In this document: piece by piece, positions 1 through 7,039 of the stretch
Layout: every line of letters starts with the position of its first letter
How positions within the stretch are numbered: the stretch's first letter is position 1
Source of the DNA: Candidatus Elarobacter sp.
GTDB lineage: Bacteria; Vulcanimicrobiota; Vulcanimicrobiia; Vulcanimicrobiales; Vulcanimicrobiaceae
NCBI GenBank assembly: GCA_030150085.1
Contig: JASLGJ010000589.1
Location: forward strand, 1-7,638
Length of the DNA: 7,638 nt
Direction: 5' to 3'
Position numbers and translations under genes: made by a program
The notes under the pieces: generated by a model
The model's input: the letters and a program-made list of their open reading frames with translations, nothing else
Databases searched by the model: none
What the model was told of the DNA's origin: nothing

Positions 1-140
1 GCGGACGCCGGCGCTTGCGCGACCGCGCGCTGCGGGCCCCCGAGCGCGGCGAACAGGGCGGCGCAGGGGAGCGCGATCGCAAGCGCGATCCGCCCGGCCC
101 GGCGCGTGAGTGCGGTCGACGACCGCTGCGGATGAGACAA
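1..140 (-). CDS. Exported protein, N-terminal 46 codons (partial, runs off window)
   Basis: This is a partial gene that continues beyond the left edge. Read on the minus strand, it gives a classic secretion signal. There is a basic n-region (TALTRRAGR), a hydrophobic core (IALAIALPCAALFAALGG), and a c-region ending AVAQAPAS, where cleavage after AVA or AQA is plausible. Nearly every codon ends in G or C, as expected for a real gene here. No ATG or GTG is in frame upstream. The best start is TTG at 140-138, with GAGGG about nine bases ahead of it; a second in-frame TTG lies two codons earlier (146-144). The mature protein is outside the window, so no function can be named. The gene is divergent from the PaiB-family gene. 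The signal peptide is clear, but the exact start is uncertain. Confidence 0.6.
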   Translation of the reverse strand, partial: MSHPQRSSTALTRRAGRIALAIALPCAALFAALGGPQRAVAQAPAS

Positions 141-160
141 AGCCAAACACCCTCGTGACG

Positions 161-188
161 AAAACGGAGAGGATCGCCGTCTTCTCCG
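161..188 (-). terminator. Hairpin plus TTTT, terminator-like, ahead of the exported-protein gene
   Basis: On the minus strand, bases 188-180 pair with 173-165 (CGGAGAAGA with TCCTCTCCG, nine pairs including one G-U) around a six-base loop, and TTTT follows at 164-161. This has the form of an intrinsic terminator. It lies about 20 bases upstream of the TTG start of the exported-protein gene. It could therefore be an attenuator in that gene's leader, or it could stop antisense transcription coming out of the paiB region. No ligand-binding fold or leader ORF was recognised upstream. The stem is of moderate strength and the T-run is short. Confidence 0.35.
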
Positions 189-320
189 CCAGGCCGAGCG
201 CCCCTCGCTTGCTTCAGGCGAACGGGTGGGCCGCTCGGGCCGGTACGGGTTCGCGCGAGCGCCGCCGAAGAGCGGGGAGCGAGCCGTCCCGCGCTCGCGC
301 TTCGCGGAGAGGAACTTCCG

Positions 321-953
321 GTGTACGTGCCCGCCCATTTTCGCATCGACGACCGCGCGGAGCTGCGCGCGTTCATGCGCGCGCACGCGTTCGCGACGCT
401 CGTCACCGTGGTCGACGGCGCGCCGTTCGCGACCCACGTGCCGCTGCTGGTCGACGGCGAAGACGGCGGGCTGGTCCTGCGCGGCCACGTCGCGCGGGCG
501 AACCCGCAGTGGCGCACGCTCGAGGAGCAGGACGCGCTGGCGATCTTCAGCGGCCCGCACGCCTACGTCTCGCCGAGCTGGTACACCGTCGCGCAGAGCG
601 TGCCGACCTGGAACTACACCGCGGTCCACGCGCTGGGCCGCGGCCGCCTGCTGAGCGAGCGCGCCGAGGTCATGGACGTGCTGCGCCGCCTGACCGACAC
701 CGAGGAGGCCCGCTTCGCGCAAGCGTGGTCGGTAGACCGCCTTTCGGAGGACTACCTAGAGGGCATGCGGCGCGCGATCGTCGCCTTCGAGATTCCCGTC
801 ACGCGCCTGGAAGGCAAGTACAAGCTCTCGCAGAACCGCAGCGCCGCCGACCAGGCCGGCGTCGCGGGCGCGCTCGGCGCGAGCGCCGACCCGACGGCGC
901 GCGAGGTGGCGGAGCTGATGCGCGCGCAGCGCACGACCTCCGCGGCGGAGTGA
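321..953 (+). CDS. PaiB-family FMN-binding negative regulator
   Basis: The 210-residue product matches the PaiB family (FMN-binding split-barrel proteins annotated as negative transcriptional regulators; Bacillus PaiB represses protease and sporulation genes). Family marks include the N-terminal MYVPAHF, ATLVTVVDG near residue 26, GHVARANPQW at 55-64, YVSPSWY at 82-88, VPTWNY at 94-99 with H103, and the C-terminal IPVTRLEGKYKLSQNR near 158-173. The length is normal for the family. The GTG start at 321 is favoured by AGGA seven bases ahead and by agreement with the usual MYVP N-terminus. The stop lies one base from the stop of the convergent fkbM gene, with no room for a terminator. The cofactor is inferred from the family, and DNA binding and target genes cannot be judged here. 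Confidence 0.9.
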   Translation: MYVPAHFRIDDRAELRAFMRAHAFATLVTVVDGAPFATHVPLLVDGEDGGLVLRGHVARANPQWRTLEEQDALAIFSGPHAYVSPSWYTVAQSVPTWNYTAVHALGRGRLLSERAEVMDVLRRLTDTEEARFAQAWSVDRLSEDYLEGMRRAIVAFEIPVTRLEGKYKLSQNRSAADQAGVAGALGASADPTAREVAELMRAQRTTSAAE

Positions 954-954
954 G

Positions 955-1782
955 CTACGCCGTCGCCGGGCGGACGAGGTGCTTGGGGATCGCGACCGCG
1001 TTGGCGAAGTCCAGTGCCAGCAGGTCGGCGATGCCGGCGGGGATCGCGCGGTGCTCGGCGTCGAAGCCGAACAGGGCGCGGCCGGTCGACTCGAAGTAGG
1101 CCAGCATGCGCGCGGCGGAGTCGTCGTTGGTGCGGCGGAAGTGCTGGCCGATCACCTCGAACACGATCACCATGTCGCGCTGGCGCTCGATGAAGGCGTG
1201 CCCGCCCGCGACGACTTGCGGCTCGGCGGTCTCGACGTCCATGTGCAGCAGGCGCACCGGGCCCTCGTCGCCGGTGAAGACGGTGTCGAGCGTCAGGGCC
1301 GGGACGGTGATCGGGAGCAGGTTGTCGTCGGGCAGCCCGGCGCCGCACAGGTTGCCGCTCCCGAAGCGCCGCGCCGGCTGGTAGAACGTCACCTCGCCCA
1401 CCCGGTCGGTCAGCGCCGCTTCGCGCAGCGTGACGTTGGTGAGGTAGTTCACCTCGATCGAGTCGCGCAGGTTGCCGACCACGGCCGGGTTGGGCTCGAA
1501 GGCGTGCACGTGCCCGCCCGGGCCGACCATCGCCGCGAGCAGCGTGGTGTAGTAGCCGATGTTCGAGCCCACGTCGACGATCGTGTCGCCGCGCCGCACC
1601 ATCCCCAGGATGAACGCCGTCAGCCCGACCTCCCACGTTCCGTCGATCGCGATCGGGATGCCGACCGAGATGTCGCGCGTGTCGAAGAACAGCTTGAGCC
1701 CGTGGCTGGTCTTGGTGACCGCCCGGTGCTCGCCCAGGTAGACGGTCTGGGCTCGCACACCCGCTGGAGAGTCCTGAATCAC
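955..1782 (-). CDS. FkbM-family methyltransferase
   Basis: The 275-residue product is a class I SAM-dependent methyltransferase of the FkbM type, a family that O-methylates sugars and other small molecules or glycans. SAM-binding motif I is VDVGSNIGYYT at residues 69-79. The acidic loop follows as HAFEPNP at 93-99. The FkbM-type DVE motif appears as MDVETAEP at 181-188, where EGAE is more usual. The substrate cannot be predicted. The start is uncertain. GTG at 1782 has an AGGGG that directly abuts it, too close for a normal ribosome site, and GTG at 1758 is an alternative. The gene follows the sulfite reductase by 67 bases on the same strand with no promoter or terminator seen between them, so co-transcription is possible. 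No glycan-biosynthesis neighbours are visible. Confidence 0.85.
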   Translation of the reverse strand: MIQDSPAGVRAQTVYLGEHRAVTKTSHGLKLFFDTRDISVGIPIAIDGTWEVGLTAFILGMVRRGDTIVDVGSNIGYYTTLLAAMVGPGGHVHAFEPNPAVVGNLRDSIEVNYLTNVTLREAALTDRVGEVTFYQPARRFGSGNLCGAGLPDDNLLPITVPALTLDTVFTGDEGPVRLLHMDVETAEPQVVAGGHAFIERQRDMVIVFEVIGQHFRRTNDDSAARMLAYFESTGRALFGFDAEHRAIPAGIADLLALDFANAVAIPKHLVRPATA

Positions 1783-1849
1783 CCCTAGTTCATCGGCAGC
1801 CGGGACCGCAAAGCCCAGGCAGGACCAAGCAAGTCCCCTCGATCGGGCC

Positions 1850-2155
1850 CTAGACCGCCACCTCCGCCAGCACTTCGCGCACCGTCCAGTCCCCGAACGA
1901 CTCGTCCTCGTGCCGGCCGGCGGCGTAGGCGGCGAACAGCGGCGCCAGCACGCCGGGAATTTCCGCCGCGCCGACCTTCTCGCGCCAGACCTTCGCGAGC
2001 CGGGTCGAGGCGGGGTTGCCGCCGAGGTAGAGCTGGTAGCGGTCGGCGCTCTGGCCGACGATGCCGATCTCGGCGACGTAGGGGCGAGCGCAGCCGTTGG
2101 GGCAGCCGGTCATGCGGATCGTGATCGGGGTGCCGGCCAGGCCGGCGGCCGCGAG
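1850..2155 (-). pseudogene. cysI: C-terminal 101 codons of sulfite reductase, beyond the in-frame TAG
   Basis: This stretch continues the sulfite reductase reading frame without any shift after the TAG at 2156-2158 and runs to the natural TAG stop at 1850-1852. It holds the second cluster-binding pair in [12 protein letters not shown] (full-length numbering C470 and C474), the motif that supplies the cysteine bridging the 4Fe-4S cluster and siroheme, followed by [19 protein letters not shown]. The sequence is well conserved and open throughout, so it has not decayed. The only internal ATG (2113-2111) sits inside the TGCPNGC motif region with no Shine-Dalgarno, so an independent gene is unlikely. 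It would be made only by readthrough of the TAG, or if the TAG is a sequencing error. Confidence 0.85.
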
Positions 2156-2158
2156 CTA
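2156..2158 (-). other. Premature in-frame TAG (codon 452) in the sulfite reductase gene
   Basis: The reading is GAA GCC TAG CTC GCG, with the same frame open on both sides: the distance from the start at 3511 to the downstream ATG at 2113 is an exact multiple of three. In the CysI family this position lies in a helix between the two cysteine motifs (near the N-L-M-A stretch of the E. coli protein, from memory). One base change from Gln CAG, Glu GAG, Leu TTG or another sense codon would create it. Three other genes in the window end at TAG, so genome-wide reassignment of TAG is unlikely. Confidence 0.9.
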
Positions 2159-3511
2159 GGCTTCGATGCCGGCGAGGATCGCGGGCAGGGCGCGCTCCGA
2201 CTCGGCCAGCGAGAGGCCGCAGGTGGGCAGCGCGGGGCAGGCCAGGGCGCGCCCGCGCACGGGCGAGACCGACTCCGGCCGCTCGACGCCGTGCGCGCGC
2301 AGCAGCGCGTCGACGTCGTCGCGCGCAGCGCTGGGCACGCCGGCGACGAGCAGCTGCTGGCCGGGCGTGCCGATGAAGTCGTAGCCGTACGTGTCGGCCA
2401 GCGCGCGCAGCGCGCTCTTCAGGCGCCGCGATCCTTCGTCGCGCACGCGGCCGCTGGCGACGTGCAGGCCCAGGAACCAGTGCCCGTCGCCCTGCGCGTG
2501 CCAGCCGTGGCGCGGCGCGTCGTGCCAGGCCGGCAGCGCGCGCCACGGGTCGAGCGCGAAGCCGGCGGCGCGCTCCACCTCGGCCCGGAACCACGCCACG
2601 CCGCGCTCCGCGATCAGGTACTTCAGGCGCGCGTGGCGGCGGTCGGTGCGGTCGCCGTGGTCGCGCTGCACCGCGACGATCGCGCGCACCGCGGCGAGCA
2701 GCCGCTCCGGCGCGACCGAGCCGAGGTGGTCGGCCAGGCGCGGGTAGGTCGTCGTCTTGCCGTGCGTCATGCCCAGCCCGCCGCCCACGAGCAGGTCGTA
2801 CGCGGCGAGCCGGTCGCCGCGCAGGACCGGCACGATGCCCAGGTCGTTGGTGTAGAGGTCGACGCTGTTGTCGCTCGGCACCGCGACCGCGATCTTGAAC
2901 TTGCGCGGCAAGTACGTCGCGCCGTAGAGCGGGTCGTCCTCGCCGCCCGCGGTGTGAACGCTCTCGCCGTCCTGCCAGATCTCCAGGTACGCGCCGGTGC
3001 GCGGCACCAGCTCGCGCGCGACCGCCTCGGCCGCCGCGCGCGCCGCGGCGTAGGCCGGGTGCGCGTAGGGCCAGGGCGTCGCGATCACGTTGCGCACCAC
3101 GTCGCCGCAGGTCGCCAGCGTCGAGCCGAGGTTGGCCACGATGTCGGCGATCACCGGCTTGAGGTCGGGCTTGCGCACGCCGTGCAGCTGTAGCCCCTGG
3201 CGCGTCGTCACGCGGATCGTGCCGTTGCCGTGGCGGTCGGCGAGCGCGTCGACCGCGCTCCACAAACGGGCCGGGATGCGCCCGCCGGTGGCCTTCACCC
3301 GGACCATGAACGCGTACGCCTTCTCACCGCCGTTGCCGGCGCGGGCGGCCTTGCGCGCGTCGCGGTCCTCCTGCTGGTAGGTGCCGTGGAACTTGAGCAG
3401 CGCGGCGCTCTCCTCGCTCACCCGCGGTCCGTCCGCGGCCAGCTCGGCCGCGATGCTGCCGCGCAGGCCGCGGCTGTCGGCCTTGACTCTCTCGACGTCG
3501 AGCTTGCTCAC
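2156..3511 (-). CDS. cysI: Assimilatory sulfite reductase hemoprotein, ended early by in-frame TAG
   Basis: This is the siroheme/4Fe-4S nitrite/sulfite reductase family. The enzyme reduces sulfite to sulfide in six electron steps for cysteine synthesis in the cytoplasm. Visible marks are KADSRGLRG near residues 10-18, TTRQGLQLHG at 102-111 (siroheme and anion-binding region; the HG resembles CysI more than nitrite reductase), GDVVRNV at 136-142, FKIAVAVPSDN near 205-215, and the first cluster pair C425/C431 in ACPALPTCG. The frame stops at codon 452 and lacks the second pair, so this 451-residue product should be inactive alone; with the continuation it would be 552 residues plus the stop position, close to the usual length of about 570. 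GTG at 3511 is chosen because AGGAG lies eight bases ahead and the N-terminus matches the family. No CysJ, CysH or siroheme gene is adjacent, so the electron donor is unknown. Confidence 0.9.
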   Translation of the reverse strand: MSKLDVERVKADSRGLRGSIAAELAADGPRVSEESAALLKFHGTYQQEDRDARKAARAGNGGEKAYAFMVRVKATGGRIPARLWSAVDALADRHGNGTIRVTTRQGLQLHGVRKPDLKPVIADIVANLGSTLATCGDVVRNVIATPWPYAHPAYAAARAAAEAVARELVPRTGAYLEIWQDGESVHTAGGEDDPLYGATYLPRKFKIAVAVPSDNSVDLYTNDLGIVPVLRGDRLAAYDLLVGGGLGMTHGKTTTYPRLADHLGSVAPERLLAAVRAIVAVQRDHGDRTDRRHARLKYLIAERGVAWFRAEVERAAGFALDPWRALPAWHDAPRHGWHAQGDGHWFLGLHVASGRVRDEGSRRLKSALRALADTYGYDFIGTPGQQLLVAGVPSAARDDVDALLRAHGVERPESVSPVRGRALACPALPTCGLSLAESERALPAILAGIEA

Positions 3512-3519
3512 AACACGAA

Positions 3520-3524
3520 CTCCT
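3520..3524 (-). promoter_or_regulatory. Shine-Dalgarno AGGAG of the sulfite reductase gene
   Basis: AGGAG stands eight bases before GTG at 3511-3509. It fixes the start and argues against the in-frame extension up to 3700, which would run through the promoter and leader. It begins eight bases after the end of the UUUU tract, so termination would cut the message just before the ribosome site. Confidence 0.85.
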
Positions 3525-3531
3525 GGAAACG

Positions 3532-3559
3532 AAAAGAGCCCCCGCGTCGGCGGAGGCTC
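3532..3559 (-). terminator. Intrinsic terminator in the sulfite reductase leader (attenuator hairpin)
   Basis: RNA bases 3559-3550 (GAGCCUCCGC) pair fully with 3545-3536 (GCGGGGGCUC). That gives ten pairs, one of them U-G, closed by a CGAC loop and followed by UUUU at 3535-3532, then CGUUU. The stem is strong and its place between the promoter and the start codon is typical of an attenuator. The U-tract is short, which is common in GC-rich genomes. The 5' arm can pair instead with an upstream segment, described as the antiterminator. Confidence 0.8.
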
Positions 3560-3611
3560 CAAACTGGCTTGCGTCGCGACTGCGTCGCGCTCAGAGCGTG
3601 GAAGACCGCCG
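3548..3611 (-). promoter_or_regulatory. Candidate antiterminator pairing in the sulfite reductase leader
   Basis: RNA 3611-3606 (CGGCGG) can pair with 3553-3548 (CCGCCG). After a small internal loop, 3603-3600 (UUCC) can pair with 3560-3557 (GGAG, one wobble). This helix uses almost the whole 5' arm of the terminator, so the two structures exclude each other. The upstream strand lies inside the leader ORF, 22 or more bases past its last Cys codon. It would be free when a ribosome stalls on the Cys codons and covered when the ribosome reaches the uORF stop. The pairings were checked by hand; no energy calculation was made. Confidence 0.55.
3575..3589 (-). promoter_or_regulatory. Small hairpin just after the leader ORF stop
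   Basis: CGCGAC and GTCGCG form a perfect six-pair stem around a GCA loop, starting two bases after the uORF stop codon (3593-3591). A ribosome terminating on the uORF would melt it. In the antiterminated form it would lie within the enclosed loop and stack there. A pausing or spacing role in the attenuator is plausible but not shown. Confidence 0.5.
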
Positions 3612-3662
3612 GACCGGAGGACCGTGGGAACGACACGCGCAGAGACAGCGGGCGGACGACAT
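3591..3662 (-). CDS. Cysteine-rich leader peptide (uORF) of the sulfite reductase gene, 23 codons
   Basis: A short ORF runs from ATG at 3662-3660 to TGA at 3593-3591, in a different frame from the main gene. It encodes 23 residues with the core RCLCACR, so Cys codons (TGT, TGC, TGT) fall at positions 6, 8 and 10. Cysteine is rare in the other proteins of the window, so three in five codons is striking. The predicted transcription start is about two bases ahead of the ATG, leaving no Shine-Dalgarno, so translation would be leaderless or nearly so. Cys-codon leader ORFs ahead of sulfur genes are known from actinobacteria, including leaderless ones in mycobacteria. The role inferred here is sensing of charged Cys-tRNA; the peptide itself probably has no function. 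Confidence 0.7.
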   Translation of the reverse strand: MSSARCLCACRSHGPPVRRSSTL

Positions 3663-3671
3663 GTGCGACGA

Positions 3672-3700
3672 ACCATAGCACGCGCCGCCGCCCCGGTCAA
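3672..3700 (-). promoter_or_regulatory. Sigma-70 type promoter for the sulfite reductase transcript
   Basis: A -35 element TTGACC (3700-3695) is followed after exactly 17 bases by a -10 element TATGGT (3677-3672). The predicted start of transcription is at about 3664-3665. It begins 13 bases after the ettA stop codon, so the promoter fills the gap between the two genes. This is the clearest promoter in the window. Confidence 0.75.
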
Positions 3701-3713
3701 GCCGCATTCTCGC

Positions 3714-5381
<1,668 letters not shown>

Positions 5382-5438
5382 CGGAAGCCCTAACTAGCGC
5401 CTCGGCGCGAAGGTTCCTGGCGCGAGCCCCGCCAGCAG

Positions 5439-5461
5439 CCGAGCGCCGGCGCAGCGCTCGG
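5439..5461. repeat. Inverted repeat between divergent ettA and hydrolase genes
   Basis: CCGAGCGC at 5439-5446 and GCGCTCGG at 5454-5461 are perfect eight-base complements separated by seven bases. The repeat sits in the 95-base gap between the ettA start and the hydrolase start, 15 bases before the latter. It could be an operator or an mRNA hairpin near the hydrolase start. In DNA this GC-rich a chance palindrome is quite possible. Confidence 0.4.
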
Positions 5462-5476
5462 GTAGAGCGCGAACCC

Positions 5477-6316
5477 ATGCGACGGATACCGCTTTCCGGC
5501 CCCGCCGGCGACCGCGCCGCGGCGTCGCTGACCTTCGTCGGCAACGCCACGACGCTGCTGCGCTTGAACGGCTGCACGCTGCTGACCGACCCTTCGTTCC
5601 TGCACGCGGGCGACCACGTCCACGTCGGCTACGGGCTGTTCGCGAAGCGCCTGCTGGACCCGGCGCTGGAGCTGGCCGACCTGCCGCCGCTCGACGCGGT
5701 GCTGCTCTCGCACCTGCACGGCGACCACTGGGATCCGCCCGCCGAGCGCGGGCTCGACCACGCCCTGCCGCTGATCACCACCAAGCAGGCCGCCAAGGCG
5801 CTGGCCGGGCGCGGCTTCAGCCGCACCTGCGGGCTCGACCACTGGGAGAGCGTCGCGCTCGACAAGCCGGGCGGGGGCGGGCTGACGATCACCGCGGTCC
5901 CGGCCCAGCACGGCCCCAAGCCGGTCGCCGCGCTGCTGCCCGCCACCAACGGCCACGTGCTCGACGTGCCGCGCGCCGGCGGCCGCCCGCTGCGGATCTA
6001 CATCAGCGGCGACACGCTGGTCCACGCCGCGCTGCGCGAGATCCCGCGCCGCCTGCCCGGCATCGACCTGGCCCTGCTGCACCTGGGCGGCACGCGCATC
6101 CCCTCGCCCAAGCTCGGCGTGCTGGTGACGCTCGACGCGGCGGGCGGGGTCGAGGCGGTCCGCATCGTCGACCCGCGCACGGTCGTGCCGATCCACACCG
6201 ACGACTGGAACCTGTTCGGCTCGAGCCTGGACGAGTTCGTCGCCGCCATGCGCGCCGCCGGGCTGGAGGACAAGCTGCGCGTGGTCGGGCGCGGCGAGAC
6301 GATGAGCCTGGAATGA
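5477..6316 (+). CDS. Metallo-beta-lactamase fold hydrolase (UlaG/NAPE-PLD-like)
   Basis: The 279-residue product has the metallo-beta-lactamase fold. The metal-binding motif HLHGDH lies at residues 79-84 (H79, H81, D83, H84). H145 in AQHG, D179 in ISGDT and H240 in VPIHTDDW complete the expected dinuclear metal site. The opening TFVGNATTLLRLNGCTLLTDPSF is typical of the branch that includes UlaG lactonase and NAPE-type phospholipase D, cytosolic hydrolases of varied substrates. No signal peptide is seen. The substrate cannot be named from sequence alone. ATG at 5477 is used, but no good Shine-Dalgarno precedes it (only GGGTAGAG farther upstream). The gene diverges from ettA and is followed 82 bases later by the histidine phosphatase on the same strand. 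Confidence 0.88.
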   Translation: MRRIPLSGPAGDRAAASLTFVGNATTLLRLNGCTLLTDPSFLHAGDHVHVGYGLFAKRLLDPALELADLPPLDAVLLSHLHGDHWDPPAERGLDHALPLITTKQAAKALAGRGFSRTCGLDHWESVALDKPGGGGLTITAVPAQHGPKPVAALLPATNGHVLDVPRAGGRPLRIYISGDTLVHAALREIPRRLPGIDLALLHLGGTRIPSPKLGVLVTLDAAGGVEAVRIVDPRTVVPIHTDDWNLFGSSLDEFVAAMRAAGLEDKLRVVGRGETMSLE

Positions 6317-6398
6317 ACGCCCGGCGACGGCTCGGCGCGCGCAGCGTTGCGACAAATGCACAGAGGTCGGCCGGCGCCCGGCGGGCTAAGCGCAGCGA

Positions 6399-7025
6399 GT
6401 GAACGTCTACCTCGCGCGGCACGGCGAAACGACCTGGAACGTCGCCGGCCGCTACCAGGGCCGGCGCGAGTCCGAGCTGACGCCGCTGGGAAGCGCCCAA
6501 GCCGCCGCCCTGGCCGCGGCGATGCGGGCCGCGCACGCGGGGCGGGTGATCGCCAGCCCGATGCTGCGCACGGCCGTGACCGCGCAGCCGGCCGCCGAGG
6601 CGCTGGGCGTGCCGCTGGAGACCGATGCGCGCCTGATCGAGATCGCCCACGGCACCTGGGAAGGGCGCCTGCGCGACGAGATCGCGGCCAACGATGCCGC
6701 ACGCTACCGCGCCTGGCGCGACGACCCGGCCAGCGCGACGTTCCACAGCGGCGAGACGCTGGCGCAGGTGCGCGAGCGCTGGCGCGCCTTCGCGCGCTCG
6801 TTCGCGAGCGAGGTTCCCACGCTGGTGGTGACCCACGACGCGGTGGTGCGCGTCGCGCTGCTGGACGCGCTGGGCCTCGATCTGGACGCGTTCTGGAAGG
6901 TCGAGGTGGAGAACGGCGCCTACGCGCTGTTCGAGGTCGCGGGCGGCCGCTGGACGCTGCGCGAGCAGTGCGTCCGCGACCATTTGGGCCCGCTGCGCGC
7001 GGCGGTGGAGTCGCAGGCGCTCTGA
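6399..7025 (+). CDS. Histidine phosphatase family protein (phosphoglycerate mutase-like)
   Basis: The 208-residue product belongs to the histidine phosphatase superfamily (branch 1, the cofactor-dependent phosphoglycerate mutase and CobC-like phosphatases). The catalytic RHG motif is LARHGETTWN with R7 and H8, the histidine that would carry the phosphate. R57 in ASPMLRTAVTA, E81 in LIEIAHGTWEG and H146 in VTHDAVVR complete the active site. The short form and the THD in place of the common SHG fit a general phosphatase better than glycolytic GpmA, but the substrate (phosphosugar, alpha-ribazole phosphate or other) is open. The start is GTG at 6399, supported by the family N-terminus, with no clear Shine-Dalgarno. 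Its stop lies 13 bases from the stop of the convergent small gene. Confidence 0.88.
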   Translation: MNVYLARHGETTWNVAGRYQGRRESELTPLGSAQAAALAAAMRAAHAGRVIASPMLRTAVTAQPAAEALGVPLETDARLIEIAHGTWEGRLRDEIAANDAARYRAWRDDPASATFHSGETLAQVRERWRAFARSFASEVPTLVVTHDAVVRVALLDALGLDLDAFWKVEVENGAYALFEVAGGRWTLREQCVRDHLGPLRAAVESQAL

Positions 7026-7027
7026 GC

Positions 7028-7039
7028 GCGGCCGGCCGC
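7028..7039. repeat. Twelve-base palindrome between convergent stops
   Basis: GCGGCCGGCCGC is a perfect palindrome lying between the TGA of the histidine phosphatase (7023-7025) and the TAG of the small convergent gene (7039-7041). No T-run follows on either strand, so it is not a convincing terminator, and such sequences arise easily in GC-rich DNA. Confidence 0.3.

Noticed and set aside
1783..1849. Terminator between the sulfite reductase and fkbM
   Set aside because: Only a four-pair stem (GGAC/GTCC) with no T-run.
1850..2113. Independent 87-residue gene starting at ATG 2113
   Set aside because: It is in frame with the sulfite reductase, begins inside a conserved motif and has no Shine-Dalgarno; it is the severed C-terminus.
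2156..2158. TAG as a recoded sense codon (pyrrolysine or genome-wide reassignment)
   Set aside because: Three genes here, including this one at its natural end, terminate at TAG, and no family member is known to me with a special residue at this site.
1785..3263. Long minus-strand ORF of 492 codons in another frame
   Set aside because: Its translation is Arg/Ala/Gly-rich low-complexity sequence of the kind seen in shadow frames of GC-rich genes, and it overlaps the sulfite reductase throughout.
3512..3664. SAM, T-box or other known riboswitch in the sulfite reductase leader
   Set aside because: No conserved core of the SAM families or T-box could be found and the leader is short; the Cys uORF with terminator explains the layout better.
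3512..3700. In-frame N-terminal extension of the sulfite reductase up to 3700
   Set aside because: It runs through the promoter, uORF and terminator hairpin, does not resemble the family N-terminus, and GTG at 3511 has its own strong Shine-Dalgarno.
5391..5417. ECF-sigma-like promoter for ettA (GGAACC, 17 bases, GTTA on the minus strand)
   Set aside because: Two short matches only, and the implied transcription start would remove the AGGG ribosome site in front of GTG 5381.
6317..6398. Promoter for the histidine phosphatase near TTGCGACAAAT
   Set aside because: No -10 element at a proper distance from TTGCGA; read-through from the hydrolase is as likely.
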